The notes: generated by a model from the letters alone, not told the origin. A DNA stretch of 33,812 nucleotides from JAICLL01 sp035252155 (GCA_035252155.1 DATFDL010000380.1:1-33812), one strand, 5' to 3'; positions 7,430-16,159 are shown, counted from the stretch's first letter. Numbers and translations are program-made.

Positions 7430-9079
7430 ATGTCCAAAGTCATCATTCTCGGCGGCGGCGTCGCCGGCCTGTCGGCCGCGCACGAGCTTGCCGAACGACG
7501 TTTCCAGGTCGAAGTCTACGAACGCCGGCGCCGCCATTGGGGCGGCAAGGCCCGTAGCGTTAGCAAGCCCGGCTCGGGCGTGGACGGACGCAAAGACCTG
7601 CCCGGCGAACATGGCTTTCGTTTTTTTCCGGGCTTTTATCGGCACTTGCCCGACACCATGAAGCGCATTCCTTTTCCGGGCAACGCCCATGGCGTCTTCG
7701 ACAACCTGGTGGCCACCAGCGAGGTCGAAATGTTTCAAGAACAATCCGACCCGATACTTTTGCCGATCCATTTGCCCGAAACCCTGTCGCAGTGGATGGC
7801 GGCAATTCGCGATGTGCTTCGCGTCCACACCTCAATTCCGCCGAGCGAAGTCGACTTTTTTTTCGATCAGCTTTTGGTGATTCTGACTTCTTGCCAAGAA
7901 CGCCGCCTGGCCGAGTACGAAAAGTGTCCTTGGTGGCGATTCATCAAGGCCGATCAGATGTCGGCCGAGTACCAGACCATCTTGGCCGAAGGGCTGACGC
8001 GGTCGCTCGTGGCGATGAAAGCCCAAGTGGCCAGCACCCGCACCGTGGGAAACATCTTGCTGCAACTCATCCTGAACAGCTTGACCGTCGGCGTGAACAC
8101 CGACCGGGTGCTCAACGGGCCGACCAGTGACGTCTGGATCGACCCGTGGATTCAATATCTCAGCAAACGTGGCGTGACGTTAAATCTTGACGCGGCGATC
8201 CAGCAGATCCATTTCGACGGCGTGAACGTGACCGGTGTCGATGTGGTCAACGCGGCCGGCGAGGTGCGGACGGTCGTGGGAGACTACTACGTATTCGCAA
8301 CGCCTGTGGAAATCACCGCGCCGCTCATCACGCCGGTCATTGCCGCCGCCGCGCCGTCGCTGGCTCGGCTCAATCAATTGCACACCGAATGGATGAACGG
8401 CATTCAGTTCTATTTGAATTGCGACTTGCCGCTCGACCACGGGCACGCCATCTATCTCGACTCGGCCTGGGCGTTGACTTCGATCTCGCAACACCAGTTC
8501 TGGGGCGGCGTCGATCTATCCACGTATGGCGACGGCACGGTGCGGGGAATTCTTTCGGTCGATATTTCCGATTGGTTCACGCCGGGCGACCAGGTGGTGC
8601 GTCTGCCGGCGCACCAATGCACGGCTGACCAGATTAAGGATGAAGTTTGGGCGCAATTGGCGGCTCATCTGAACCGGCCGGGCAAAGTCGTGTTGAACAA
8701 TGCCAACCTGGTGGGTTGGAATCTCGATCCCGACATTCAATTCCCGCGGAATCAGGTGGTCAACGATGGCAACCGCGAGCCGTTGCTGGTCAACCTGGCC
8801 GATTCGTGGCAATATCGGCCGGAGGCCACCGTCGAAATCCCCAACATGTTTGTGGCGTCGGACTACGTGCGAACCTACACCGACCTGGCCACGATGGAAG
8901 GGGCGAACGAGGCCGCGCGGCGAGCGGTGAACAGCATTTTGGCCGCGAGCGGTTCGCCCGCCCCGCCCTGCCAGCTTTGGCCGCTGCAGGAACCCGACAT
9001 TTTTGCCCCCATGCGAGAGTTCGATCGCATCCGGTTTGAGCTCGGCCTGCCCCACTGGGGTTGCCCGAAGTGCCTGTAG
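7430..9079 (+). CDS. FAD-dependent oxidoreductase, phytoene desaturase / HpnE-like (COG3349 type)
   Basis: Probable flavoprotein dehydrogenase or desaturase of 549 residues. The N-terminus is a Rossmann dinucleotide-binding fold: GGGVAGLSAAHEL (8-20) followed by the acidic ribose-binding residue in VYERR (E31) and WGGKA, typical of carotenoid desaturases and hydroxysqualene dehydroxylase HpnE. GEHGFRFFPGFY is the conserved FAD/substrate segment. A C-terminal FAD segment is visible around residues 480-500 (MFVASDYV, ATMEGANEAARRA). There is no signal peptide. The last residues form a WGCPKCL tail with a Cys-x-x-Cys pair that the catalytic fold does not require. No carotenoid or hopanoid gene is adjacent, so the substrate cannot be assigned. 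Start ATG 7430, immediately before the Rossmann strand. Confidence 0.85.
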   Translation: MSKVIILGGGVAGLSAAHELAERRFQVEVYERRRRHWGGKARSVSKPGSGVDGRKDLPGEHGFRFFPGFYRHLPDTMKRIPFPGNAHGVFDNLVATSEVEMFQEQSDPILLPIHLPETLSQWMAAIRDVLRVHTSIPPSEVDFFFDQLLVILTSCQERRLAEYEKCPWWRFIKADQMSAEYQTILAEGLTRSLVAMKAQVASTRTVGNILLQLILNSLTVGVNTDRVLNGPTSDVWIDPWIQYLSKRGVTLNLDAAIQQIHFDGVNVTGVDVVNAAGEVRTVVGDYYVFATPVEITAPLITPVIAAAAPSLARLNQLHTEWMNGIQFYLNCDLPLDHGHAIYLDSAWALTSISQHQFWGGVDLSTYGDGTVRGILSVDISDWFTPGDQVVRLPAHQCTADQIKDEVWAQLAAHLNRPGKVVLNNANLVGWNLDPDIQFPRNQVVNDGNREPLLVNLADSWQYRPEATVEIPNMFVASDYVRTYTDLATMEGANEAARRAVNSILAASGSPAPPCQLWPLQEPDIFAPMREFDRIRFELGLPHWGCPKCL

Positions 9080-9223
9080 CCTGCTCGGAAAGTCAAACGC
9101 GATTACAATAATGCCAAACGGCTGACGGCGTCTCGAACGCTTTACTCACGCCTTACCCGAGTTTACGATGGGCGAACGTCCTCGTGGATCAGGTCAGCCA
9201 ACGTCCCTCAAACCAACTTCTTT

Positions 9224-9229
9224 AAGGAG
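9224..9229 (+). promoter_or_regulatory. Ribosome binding site fixing the yceI start
   Basis: AAGGAG seven bases before the GTG at 9237. It decides against the in-frame ATG at 9168, which would add 23 polar residues in front of the signal peptide. Confidence 0.75.
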
Positions 9230-9236
9230 CAATTTC

Positions 9237-9821
9237 GTGCGCCGACTAGTCTTCACATCGATCGTCACCGCGGTGAGCGGCCTCTTCTGCCTGGCGTCGG
9301 GCGGGCCAACCTTCGCCGCCGACGAATATGCTTACGATCCGGTCCATTCGTCGATCAGCTTTAAGGCCCGGCATCTCGACATCAGTTGGATCCACGGGCG
9401 TTTCAACGAAGCCGAGGGTAAGGTTGTCATCGACAAGCAAGACCCCGCCAAGAGCTCGTTTCAGTTGTCCATCAAGGTCGACAGCGTCGATACCGCCAAC
9501 AAGGCGCGCGATGAACATCTCCGCCAGCCCGACTATTTCGACGCCAAGCAGTTTCCGACCATCGACTTTCGCAGCACCAGCGTGAAGCAGGTCAAGGGCG
9601 GCTACGAAGTGACGGGCGACTTCACCATGCACGGCAAGACCAAGAAAGTTACGCTCACGATCGAAGGCGGCAAAGAGGCCGAGTTCATGGGCACCAAGCG
9701 CATCGGCTTCTCGACTCAACTGTCGGTCAAGCGGAGCGATTTCGGTTTCGACAAGACGCAGATCGGCCTGATCGGCGACGAAGCCCTCGTGTACATCGAC
9801 TTCGAAGGCGCGCGAAAATAG
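9237..9821 (+). CDS. yceI: YceI-family secreted protein
   Basis: Small exported lipocalin-like protein of 194 residues. The start is the GTG at 9237, seven bases after AAGGAG. A signal peptide covers about residues 1-28 (RRLVFTSIVTAV core, cleavage near TFAA). The mature part begins YDPVHSSISFKARHL, the usual YceI opening, and continues with RDEHLRQPDYFDAKQFPTI and GDFTMHGKTKKVTL, both family signatures. YceI proteins form a beta-barrel that holds a polyisoprenoid-type lipid, but their physiological role varies. The stop is three bases before the ATG of the membrane protein at 9825, so the two are probably cotranscribed. Length and motifs are normal for the family. Confidence 0.93.
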   Translation: MRRLVFTSIVTAVSGLFCLASGGPTFAADEYAYDPVHSSISFKARHLDISWIHGRFNEAEGKVVIDKQDPAKSSFQLSIKVDSVDTANKARDEHLRQPDYFDAKQFPTIDFRSTSVKQVKGGYEVTGDFTMHGKTKKVTLTIEGGKEAEFMGTKRIGFSTQLSVKRSDFGFDKTQIGLIGDEALVYIDFEGARK

Positions 9822-9824
9822 CGG

Positions 9825-10736
9825 ATGCCCGATCTGCTTCAGTATTTGTCGGCCACGGTCCTTGCCGCCGGCATCAGTGCGGTAGTCGTACTGGCCGCCG
9901 GCGCGCCTGGCCCGCGTTGGGCGGCAGCCTGTAGCCGACTTCGTGAGAAGTCGGGCGCTGTTTACGTCCTCGCGCTGGGCGCGGGGCTGGCAGGGGGCTG
10001 GTATGTGCTGCGGCTGCCGGTCTCGTGGCCGCCCGCCAGCGGTCTCAGCCGGCTACTGACGATCGTGCTTCCCCTCGCGTTCGCCATCGAACTAATCTCG
10101 GCCTGTCCCATCGTGCCGCGCTGGTTGGCCTGGTGCGGCCGGCTGCTGGTGGCGATGTCGGCTGGCCGGATACTGCTTCACGGCTCGGTCTATCTCAGCG
10201 GCGACAAGGCTGGATGGTCGGCCGTGTTGGCCCCAGGCGTCTACTTGCTCAGTGGTGGATTGTTGCTGCTTGTCTGGACGCTGCTCGGTGTGTTATCGCG
10301 CCGAGCGGGCGGACTTTCGATTTCGCTGGCGTTGGCCCAGGCGGCGCTCTGCGGCGGACTGGCGACGATGCTGGCGGGTTACGTGTCCGGCGGCGCGGCG
10401 AGCTTGCCTCTGGCAGGCGCGCTGGTGGGGTGCGCCGTGGCAAGCGGACTATCTAAGTATCCCGGCGACAGCTTCGTCGGCGCAATTGGCGTCGGCGCCG
10501 TGGCGTTGTTTGGGTTGTTGTACATCGGGCATTTTTTTGGGCAGCTTTCCGCCCCGCGTGCCTTGGTGGTTTTCCTCTCGCCGCTTTTGTGCTGGGTCGT
10601 CGACCTGCCGGTTTTGCGCCGCCAGCCGGCATGGCGGATTGGTATGTTACGCCTCGGGCTGGTGGCGATTCCGTTGATCGCGGTCGTCATGCTGGCCAAG
10701 CGCGACTTCGACCGCGACACGCTTCCTTTGCTGTAA
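9825..10736 (+). CDS. Polytopic membrane protein, unrecognised
   Basis: 303 residues, dominated by hydrophobic stretches. I count about nine probable membrane segments, for example near residues 8-27, 44-60, 78-95, 105-118, 130-155, 165-185, 192-208, 217-240 and 272-291. It has no signal peptide, no charged catalytic motif in a loop, and no resemblance to a transporter family I know. It follows yceI with a three-base gap and lacks its own Shine-Dalgarno sequence, which points to coupled translation. A role together with the YceI protein at the membrane is possible, but this is inference from position only. Confidence 0.75.
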   Translation: MPDLLQYLSATVLAAGISAVVVLAAGAPGPRWAAACSRLREKSGAVYVLALGAGLAGGWYVLRLPVSWPPASGLSRLLTIVLPLAFAIELISACPIVPRWLAWCGRLLVAMSAGRILLHGSVYLSGDKAGWSAVLAPGVYLLSGGLLLLVWTLLGVLSRRAGGLSISLALAQAALCGGLATMLAGYVSGGAASLPLAGALVGCAVASGLSKYPGDSFVGAIGVGAVALFGLLYIGHFFGQLSAPRALVVFLSPLLCWVVDLPVLRRQPAWRIGMLRLGLVAIPLIAVVMLAKRDFDRDTLPLL

Positions 10737-10885
10737 CATTTTCCGCCGTTCGGGTTATTTCTGTTTTATTTGCCGACAAACGCCGATTAAGCCGCGATCG
10801 TTCGGAGTGCCGGCAATTGGCATTGCGGCCGACCCCCTGGGCAGACTATGCTCCGCGGCACTTTTCACCGCCTTCGGGGATTAAT

Positions 10886-12052
10886 ATGACGTCGTCACTG
10901 CGCGTGCTGCTGGCTTTCGGCACCCGGCCGGAGGCCATTAAACTCGCTCCGCTTATTCACCAGTGCCGCCAGCACGCAGAGGTCGAGCCAATCGTTTGCC
11001 TCACGGGGCAGCATCGCGAGATGCTCGACCAGGTAGTTCAATATTTCGATCTTGAGACCGATGTCGATCTGGCGCTGATGCGTCCGGGCCAGTCGCTGGC
11101 CGAGTTGACCGCCCGTTGCTTGACCGGCATCGACCAGACGCTGGCCCGGTTTCGCCCCGACTGCGTCGTCGCCCAGGGCGACACGACCACCGTGGCGGCG
11201 ACCGCGCTCGCCGCGTTTTATCGCAAGATTCCGTTTGTGCACGTCGAGGCGGGCTTGCGGACGGGCGATCTTTACTCGCCCTGGCCGGAAGAAATGAACC
11301 GCCGCGTGGCCACGCTGACAGCCGCCATTCATTGCGCCCCGACGGAGCATGCCCGGCAGAATCTGCTGGCCGAGCGGGTGCCCGACGCGGCGGTACATGT
11401 GACGGGCAACACGGTAATCGACGCACTGCTCTGGACCGCCGGCCGTGAACGCGAGCGGGGCGATCATTGGCGGCAGAAATATGCGGTGCTGGGCGAACGG
11501 CCGCTGGTGCTGGTCACCGCCCACCGCCGCGAGAGCTTTGGTCATGGGCTGGACGAGGTGTGCCGAGCCATCCTGATTTTGGCCGCCGAGTTTCCCGAGG
11601 TCGAGTTCGTTTTTCCGGTGCATCCCAACCCGCAGGCCCGCGAGTCGGCGCAGCGCGTGCTTGGAAAGCATGCCAGTGACAACATTCACTTGCTCGATCC
11701 GCTGCCGTATCCTGAGTTTGTGTGGTTGATGGACCGTTCGACGCTTATGATCAGCGACAGCGGCGGAGTGCAAGAAGAAGCTCCTTCGCTAGGCAAGCCC
11801 GTGTTAGTGACGCGCGACGTGACCGAACGGACCGAAGCGCTCGAAGCCGGCGCGGTCGAGCTGGTGGGAACCGAGACCTGGAAGATTGTCGATCGTGCTT
11901 CGCTCTTGCTTTTCGACGCCGAGGCTTACGCCGCCCGGCAGGTGGCGCGCAATCCTTATGGCGACGGGCGTGCAGCCGAGCGAATTGTCGATCTGATGTT
12001 GCGCAATATCAGCAGCCGGGCCGAGACGCCGGCGTTGCGATTGGCGGCCTGA
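10886..12052 (+). CDS. wecB: UDP-N-acetylglucosamine 2-epimerase (non-hydrolysing)
   Basis: Cytoplasmic enzyme that interconverts UDP-GlcNAc and UDP-ManNAc, a step toward ManNAc-containing surface polysaccharides. The protein has 388 residues, normal for the family. Signatures seen: FGTRPEAIKLAPL at the N-terminus, VAQGDTTTV, HVEAGLRTGD, TGNTVIDAL, VTAHRRESFG, and the C-terminal UDP-binding block SDSGGVQEEAPSLGKPVLV followed by RTEALEAG. The start at ATG 10886 is set by GGGGA five bases upstream and by the family N-terminus; in-frame codons back to 10589 overlap the previous gene and are not used. The GmhB-like gene follows after a 145-base repeat-bearing spacer. Confidence 0.96.
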   Translation: MTSSLRVLLAFGTRPEAIKLAPLIHQCRQHAEVEPIVCLTGQHREMLDQVVQYFDLETDVDLALMRPGQSLAELTARCLTGIDQTLARFRPDCVVAQGDTTTVAATALAAFYRKIPFVHVEAGLRTGDLYSPWPEEMNRRVATLTAAIHCAPTEHARQNLLAERVPDAAVHVTGNTVIDALLWTAGRERERGDHWRQKYAVLGERPLVLVTAHRRESFGHGLDEVCRAILILAAEFPEVEFVFPVHPNPQARESAQRVLGKHASDNIHLLDPLPYPEFVWLMDRSTLMISDSGGVQEEAPSLGKPVLVTRDVTERTEALEAGAVELVGTETWKIVDRASLLLFDAEAYAARQVARNPYGDGRAAERIVDLMLRNISSRAETPALRLAA

Positions 12053-12096
12053 GTTACAGTCCACGCGGCCGCGAATGCGACATCCGTCGCCGTGCG

Positions 12097-12166
12097 GCAC
12101 AGCCGCCCTCGGCTGTGCGGTGGCCGCCGAAGGCGAACGCGAGACAGCTGAGGGCGGCTGTCCCAC
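12097..12166. repeat. Inverted pair of hairpins, GCCCTC loop
   Basis: The left hairpin has stem GCACAGCC (12097-12104) and GGCTGTGC (12111-12118) around GCCCTC. The right hairpin is inverted, with stem GACAGC (12143-12148) and GCTGTC (12157-12162) around a loop containing GAGGGC, and ends in CCAC, a GTGG foot on the minus strand. The pair lies in the leader of the GmhB-like gene. Confidence 0.75.
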
Positions 12167-12197
12167 ATTGCCGCATTCACGCCCGCGTGAAGTATAT

Positions 12198-12743
12198 ATG
12201 GCAAAACGCTTTGTCCTGCTCGACCGCGACGGCACAATCAACGTCGAGCGACATTATCTTTCGCACCCCGACCAAGTCGAGCTCATTGCGAATGCCGCCC
12301 GAGGATTGGCCGCGTTGAGCCAGCTCGGGCTGGGGTTGATCGTGGTGACCAACCAGTCGGGCGTAGGCCGTGGGTTGTTCGATGTGGTGCGGCTTGACGA
12401 GATTCACGCGCGCCTGCGTCAGTTGTTGGCGGCCGAAGGCGTACGGCTCGACGGCATTGTCTATTGTCCGCACCTGCCCGAAGACGGTTGCCGGTGCCGA
12501 AAGCCCTTGGCTGGGCTGGCTGAAGACGCCGCTCGCGAACACGGCTTTCGCCCCGAAGAGTGTTTTGTGATCGGCGACAAGCCGTGCGACATCGAGCTCG
12601 GCCGCGCGATCGGCGCCACGACGCTTCTGGTGCGCACCGGCTACGGTTCGCAGGTGGCGCCCGAGACAGCCGCGCAGGCCGATTACGTGGTGGACGATCT
12701 CTGGCACGCCGCGCAGGTGATCGCTCGATTGCTCCGCCCTTGA
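12198..12743 (+). CDS. gmhB: HAD-IIIA phosphatase, D-glycero-heptose-bisphosphate 7-phosphatase-like
   Basis: Cytoplasmic phosphatase of 181 residues. HAD motif I is LLDRDGTI (nucleophile D9, acid D11), motif II is VTNQSGVGRG (T51), the motif III lysine is K102, and motif IV is IGDKPCDIELG (D127, D131). A zinc-binding loop with C90, H92, C98 and C100 (YCPHLPEDGCRCRKP) is characteristic of GmhB and of the HisB phosphatase half. In GmhB the substrate is heptose-1,7-bisphosphate for ADP- or GDP-heptose synthesis; with wecB beside it an envelope role is likely, but other heptose genes are absent here. The ATG at 12198 is chosen because the conserved strand starts directly after it; the longer in-frame reading covers the hairpin repeats. 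Confidence 0.88.
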   Translation: MAKRFVLLDRDGTINVERHYLSHPDQVELIANAARGLAALSQLGLGLIVVTNQSGVGRGLFDVVRLDEIHARLRQLLAAEGVRLDGIVYCPHLPEDGCRCRKPLAGLAEDAAREHGFRPEECFVIGDKPCDIELGRAIGATTLLVRTGYGSQVAPETAAQADYVVDDLWHAAQVIARLLRP

Positions 12744-12779
12744 ACCGAGGATAGACTTGCAGTAGACAGTGATCGAGAC

Positions 12780-13553
12780 ATGCTCATGGCAATTATTCCC
12801 GAAACATCGAAGGCCCTCGCCTCGCACGAAATCAACTATCCCGATTCGGATGGCCGTCCCGTGGCAGAAACCCCTGTCCATCGCGATAACCTGCTGGTCT
12901 CGGTGCAATTGCTTCAAAGTTGGTTCGCGCACGATCCGATGGTCTATGTTTCGGGCAACATGTTCATCTATTACGAGCGAGGCAATCGCTACAAATCGCT
13001 GGCTCCCGACGTCTTCGTGGTTCTTGGGGTGCCGCGCGATAAGCCCCGGCGCAGCTACAAAATCTGGGAAGAAGACGGCCACGCGCCCGACATGGTGATC
13101 GAAGTCACCAGCTTGTCGTCCAAAGAAGAAGACGTGGACGACAAGTTCGTAGTGTATCGCGATTTGCTGCGCGTGCGCGAATACTTCCTGTTCGATCCCT
13201 ATGCGGAATATCTCGCCCCATCGTTGCAGGGTTATCGGCTGATTGACGGAGAGTATATGGCCATCGATCCCTCAGCAGGGCGGTTGCCGAGCGCGGTCGT
13301 GGGGTTGCACTTAGAGCGAAGCGGTCTCGACCTTCGTTTTTACGATCCCGCCAAGCGGATATGGGTGCCTACGCGGCAAGAACTGGAGAGAATGACCGAA
13401 CGCTTAGAAACGCGCGCGCACGACTTGGATGAACGGGCAAAGAGGGAAGCAGAGCGGGCGGAGATAGCAGCGTCGGAAGCCGAACGATTGCGAATCGACA
13501 ACGAACGGATGCGCGCCGAATTGGAAGAGTGGCGGCGCAAGACGCAGCCATAG
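12780..13553 (+). CDS. Uma2-family PD-(D/E)XK nuclease-like protein with coiled-coil tail
   Basis: 257 residues. The first about 190 residues match the Uma2 family (DUF820): YKSLAPDVFVVLG supplies the first acidic residue, DMVIEVTS the central one, and a lysine follows in DDKFVVYRDLLRVREYFLFDP. These are consistent with a PD-(D/E)XK nuclease fold, although Uma2 proteins are poorly characterised and a nuclease function is not proven. The last about 65 residues are a highly charged Arg/Glu coiled coil (QELERMTERLETRA onward), which is frequent in planctomycete and cyanobacterial members. Two ATGs (12780 and 12786) are equally possible. It ends 22 bases before the convergent permease gene. Confidence 0.88.
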   Translation: MLMAIIPETSKALASHEINYPDSDGRPVAETPVHRDNLLVSVQLLQSWFAHDPMVYVSGNMFIYYERGNRYKSLAPDVFVVLGVPRDKPRRSYKIWEEDGHAPDMVIEVTSLSSKEEDVDDKFVVYRDLLRVREYFLFDPYAEYLAPSLQGYRLIDGEYMAIDPSAGRLPSAVVGLHLERSGLDLRFYDPAKRIWVPTRQELERMTERLETRAHDLDERAKREAERAEIAASEAERLRIDNERMRAELEEWRRKTQP

Positions 13554-13575
13554 GTGCTGTTATGACGCCCACCTG

Positions 13576-14904
13576 CTACCTTGCCTCTGGCGGAATCTGC
13601 TTGCCGTGGGGATCAGTGCCGGGGCCGGCCAGCTCGCGGGCCAATTGCTCGCGCAGCGAGGGACCGATGTAATGCTCGATGCGCTCGGCCGGGGCGTGCA
13701 AATGGTCGAGCGGCAACTCGAAATGTTCGCCTAAGTAAGCTTCCCACAGGCGGTGCGAGCGCACCAACGACCGGGCGGCCTCTCGGCCGCGCTCAGTGAG
13801 TTGCACCTGACCGCCTGCCGGCCAGCGCGCCCGTCCGCCGATCCAAAGTTGCGGCAGCGCCAGCCAGGCCAACGGCCCGCGCCCTGCGGCCGCCAGACAG
13901 CGGCGCCACGCGAGGCCCGCTGCCGCGTCGCCCGTTTCTTCGGCACGATAGAGCGCGGCCATCACGTCTTCCGCCTTGATCCGCACGGCCAACGCCAGGC
14001 GGTGCCAGAGGCGAGTTATCAGCCCGTGCCGTGGCGCGAAGAAGAGCGCGACGATGAACAGCGCGCCCGACATGAGCGGCAGCAACGGGGCCACGCCGAC
14101 GTCCAAATAGGCGTCGCCGACCGTGGCGAGCACTGCCGACGCGACCGCGGCGGCGACGGCCCAGGCCATCATGCGCCCTAAGCGGTCGGAGAGTAAATGA
14201 CCCGTGACCGGCGGCACGACCAACATGGCCAGCACCAACACCGAGCCGATGGCGTTGAACGCCGCCACAACGGCCAGGGCCACCATTCCCATCAACAGGT
14301 AATGGACCACCGCGGCCCGTAAACCCATCGCATCGGCCAACTGCGGATCGAACGAGACAATCTTCAATTCCTTCCAAAATAAAGCGACGAACACCATCGT
14401 CAGCACGAGCACCGCAGTGAGAGAAATCAGCGCCCTGGGTATCTCGATGCCGAAGAAAGTCACGGTGTCGAGTGGCACCAATTCGAGCAGCCCGTAAAGG
14501 ACGCAATCGAGATCGAGGTCGACGCGCGGCCCAACAATTGCGATCATCACCACGCCGAGCGCGAACAACGAAGTGAAGACCACACCGAGGCTGGAGTCTT
14601 CGGCGATCTGCCCTTGGTCCGTGAGCGCCTGAACTAATAACGTGGTCAACAAACCGACGCCCGCCGCGCACACGAAGATCCAAGCCGACGTGGTCGAACC
14701 TCCGATGAGAAAGCCCAACGCAATGCCCGGCAGCACGGCGTGGCTGATGGCATCGCCCAGCAGGCTCATCCGCCGCAAAACCAGGTAGCAGCCGAGCATC
14801 GAGCACGATGCGCTGGCTACAGCGGCGACCGCGATGGTCGAGATCGCCGGGGTGTCGAAGAGCGAGAGGAGGTGGGGGATGTTCATTCGATTAGCAGCCA
14901 GCAT
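13576..14904 (-). CDS. troD: Manganese/zinc ABC permease (TroD-like) fused to a DtxR/MntR-like domain
   Basis: Last gene of the importer operon, 442 residues from the ATG at 14904 (a TTG at 14916 and an ATG at 14886 are alternatives). The first about 300 residues are the ABC-3 permease: LVLRRMSLLGDAISHAVLPG near the N-terminus and about eight membrane segments. The last about 135 residues are cytoplasmic and resemble a DtxR/MntR repressor. There is a helix AEDVMAALYRAEE, a wing-like segment ending VQLTERGREAA, then the dimerisation/metal helices HRLWEAYL and AERIEHYI, and the DtxR-typical end TDPHGKQIP. The residues equivalent to MntR metal ligands H77, E99, E102 and H103 are present as H384, E407, E410 and H411; the D8 equivalent is present (D313) but the E11 equivalent is Ala. 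Ordinary family members are about 280-300 residues long. Confidence 0.92.
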   Translation of the reverse strand: MLAANRMNIPHLLSLFDTPAISTIAVAAVASASCSMLGCYLVLRRMSLLGDAISHAVLPGIALGFLIGGSTTSAWIFVCAAGVGLLTTLLVQALTDQGQIAEDSSLGVVFTSLFALGVVMIAIVGPRVDLDLDCVLYGLLELVPLDTVTFFGIEIPRALISLTAVLVLTMVFVALFWKELKIVSFDPQLADAMGLRAAVVHYLLMGMVALAVVAAFNAIGSVLVLAMLVVPPVTGHLLSDRLGRMMAWAVAAAVASAVLATVGDAYLDVGVAPLLPLMSGALFIVALFFAPRHGLITRLWHRLALAVRIKAEDVMAALYRAEETGDAAAGLAWRRCLAAAGRGPLAWLALPQLWIGGRARWPAGGQVQLTERGREAARSLVRSHRLWEAYLGEHFELPLDHLHAPAERIEHYIGPSLREQLARELAGPGTDPHGKQIPPEAR

Positions 14905-14929
14905 GACCGGTTTCAATTTTCAAACTCAG

Positions 14930-16159
14930 TCAGAGCTTCATCTTCGCCTCTAACTCACGCACGGTTTCGGCGGGCAACATTCGATCGATCGCCTCCAGGT
15001 CGAGCTCCGACATCAGGCTTGCCGCCTCGGGCTGCTCGGTGAGCAACGCTCGCCAGAGCCGGTAACCTCGGGCGACGCGGGTTGCCTGATCCAGGCCGCT
15101 CGAAGTGAATCGCCAAGCCCCGGTTGCCATCGGTTCGAGCCAGCTAAGCGCTACGGCGCGGCGCAATTGCCGCTCGAGCTCCGCCGGCGACCAGGCACAA
15201 GATCGGGCGAGGGCGGCGGCGGCAACCGGCGGCCTGGCGGGCAGGTCAGCCTCGCTGAACTCAAACATCACTCTCAGCAACGTTTGTTCGGCCACCCGTT
15301 GACGCATGTTGCGTTCGGCGGCCAGGCGAGCAACGACGCCGCGTCGGTTGGCGAACAACAGCGAGAACAAAAACACCGCGGCACCGGTCAGCACGATCAA
15401 CGGTCCCGTCGGCAATCCGCCCATGCCGACGCTAAACGCCGTGCCCGACGCGCCGATGGCCGCCCCAAACACGGCGGCCAGCAGCAACATGAATCCCAAT
15501 CGCTCGGTCCAGAGCCGGGCGGCGGCGGCGGGCAAAATCAGCAGCGCCGCGGTCAGCACGACCCCCACGGCCGGCAACCCGACGATCACGCTCGCCGCCA
15601 CCAACGCCATCACCAAAAAATCGAGCAGCGTGGCAGGCCAGCCTTGCACGCGCGCGAAGCCCGCGTCGAACGTCACCAGCCGAAACTCTTTGTAGAACAA
15701 GAGCACGGCCAGCAGGCTGAATAGTGAAACGCCGGCGATCAATTTCACGTCGTCGGCGATCATGCCGGCGGCGGTGCCGAAGATATAATTAGCGATGCCC
15801 GACTTGCTGCCGCCGGTGGCCGAAGTCTGAATCCATCGCAGCAAGGCCAGCCCCAGCCCGAAGCTCAGGCTCAGCACGATGCCCAGGGCGGCGTCGTCCT
15901 TGATGCGGGTGAATCGCCGCAAGACGGCCACGATGGCGATGCCCGTTACGCCGCTGGCCAGCGCTCCGGCGAGCATCGCCGGCAGGCTGCGATGGCCGAG
16001 GGCGAGAAAACCAAGGCACAAGCCGGGCAAGGCCGCATGGGCCAGCGTATCACCCAGCAGCGCCCGTCGCCGCAGCACGGCAAAGCTGCCGATCAGCCCG
16101 GCATTGGCCCCCAAGAGGCTGGTTCCGGCAAGCACGACGGCCGTGTTGTAACCGATCAT
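14930..16159 (-). CDS. troC: Manganese/zinc ABC permease (TroC-like) with degenerate DtxR-like extension
   Basis: Second permease of the importer, 409 residues. Its ATG overlaps the stop of the ATPase gene by four bases (ATGA), which implies translational coupling. Residues 1 to about 280 form the ABC-3 permease with FAVLRRRALLGDTLAHAALPG and about eight membrane segments. The C-terminal about 125 residues are soluble and parallel the TroD extension in layout: a helix QRVAEQTLLRVMFEF, a helix-turn-helix-like ALARSCAWSPAELERQLRRA, a wing ending FTSSGLDQATRVARGYRLW, and a final helical segment. The metal ligands are not kept: the histidine before RLW is tyrosine, and the E-x-x-E-H segment reads EAIDRM. 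It may act only in dimer contact with the TroD extension. Confidence 0.9.
   Translation of the reverse strand: MIGYNTAVVLAGTSLLGANAGLIGSFAVLRRRALLGDTLAHAALPGLCLGFLALGHRSLPAMLAGALASGVTGIAIVAVLRRFTRIKDDAALGIVLSLSFGLGLALLRWIQTSATGGSKSGIANYIFGTAAGMIADDVKLIAGVSLFSLLAVLLFYKEFRLVTFDAGFARVQGWPATLLDFLVMALVAASVIVGLPAVGVVLTAALLILPAAAARLWTERLGFMLLLAAVFGAAIGASGTAFSVGMGGLPTGPLIVLTGAAVFLFSLLFANRRGVVARLAAERNMRQRVAEQTLLRVMFEFSEADLPARPPVAAAALARSCAWSPAELERQLRRAVALSWLEPMATGAWRFTSSGLDQATRVARGYRLWRALLTEQPEAASLMSELDLEAIDRMLPAETVRELEAKMKL

Noticed and set aside
9104..9109. TACAAT as a -10 box for yceI
   Set aside because: No acceptable -35 hexamer at 16-18 bases upstream and more than 120 bases to the start; not enough to report as a promoter.
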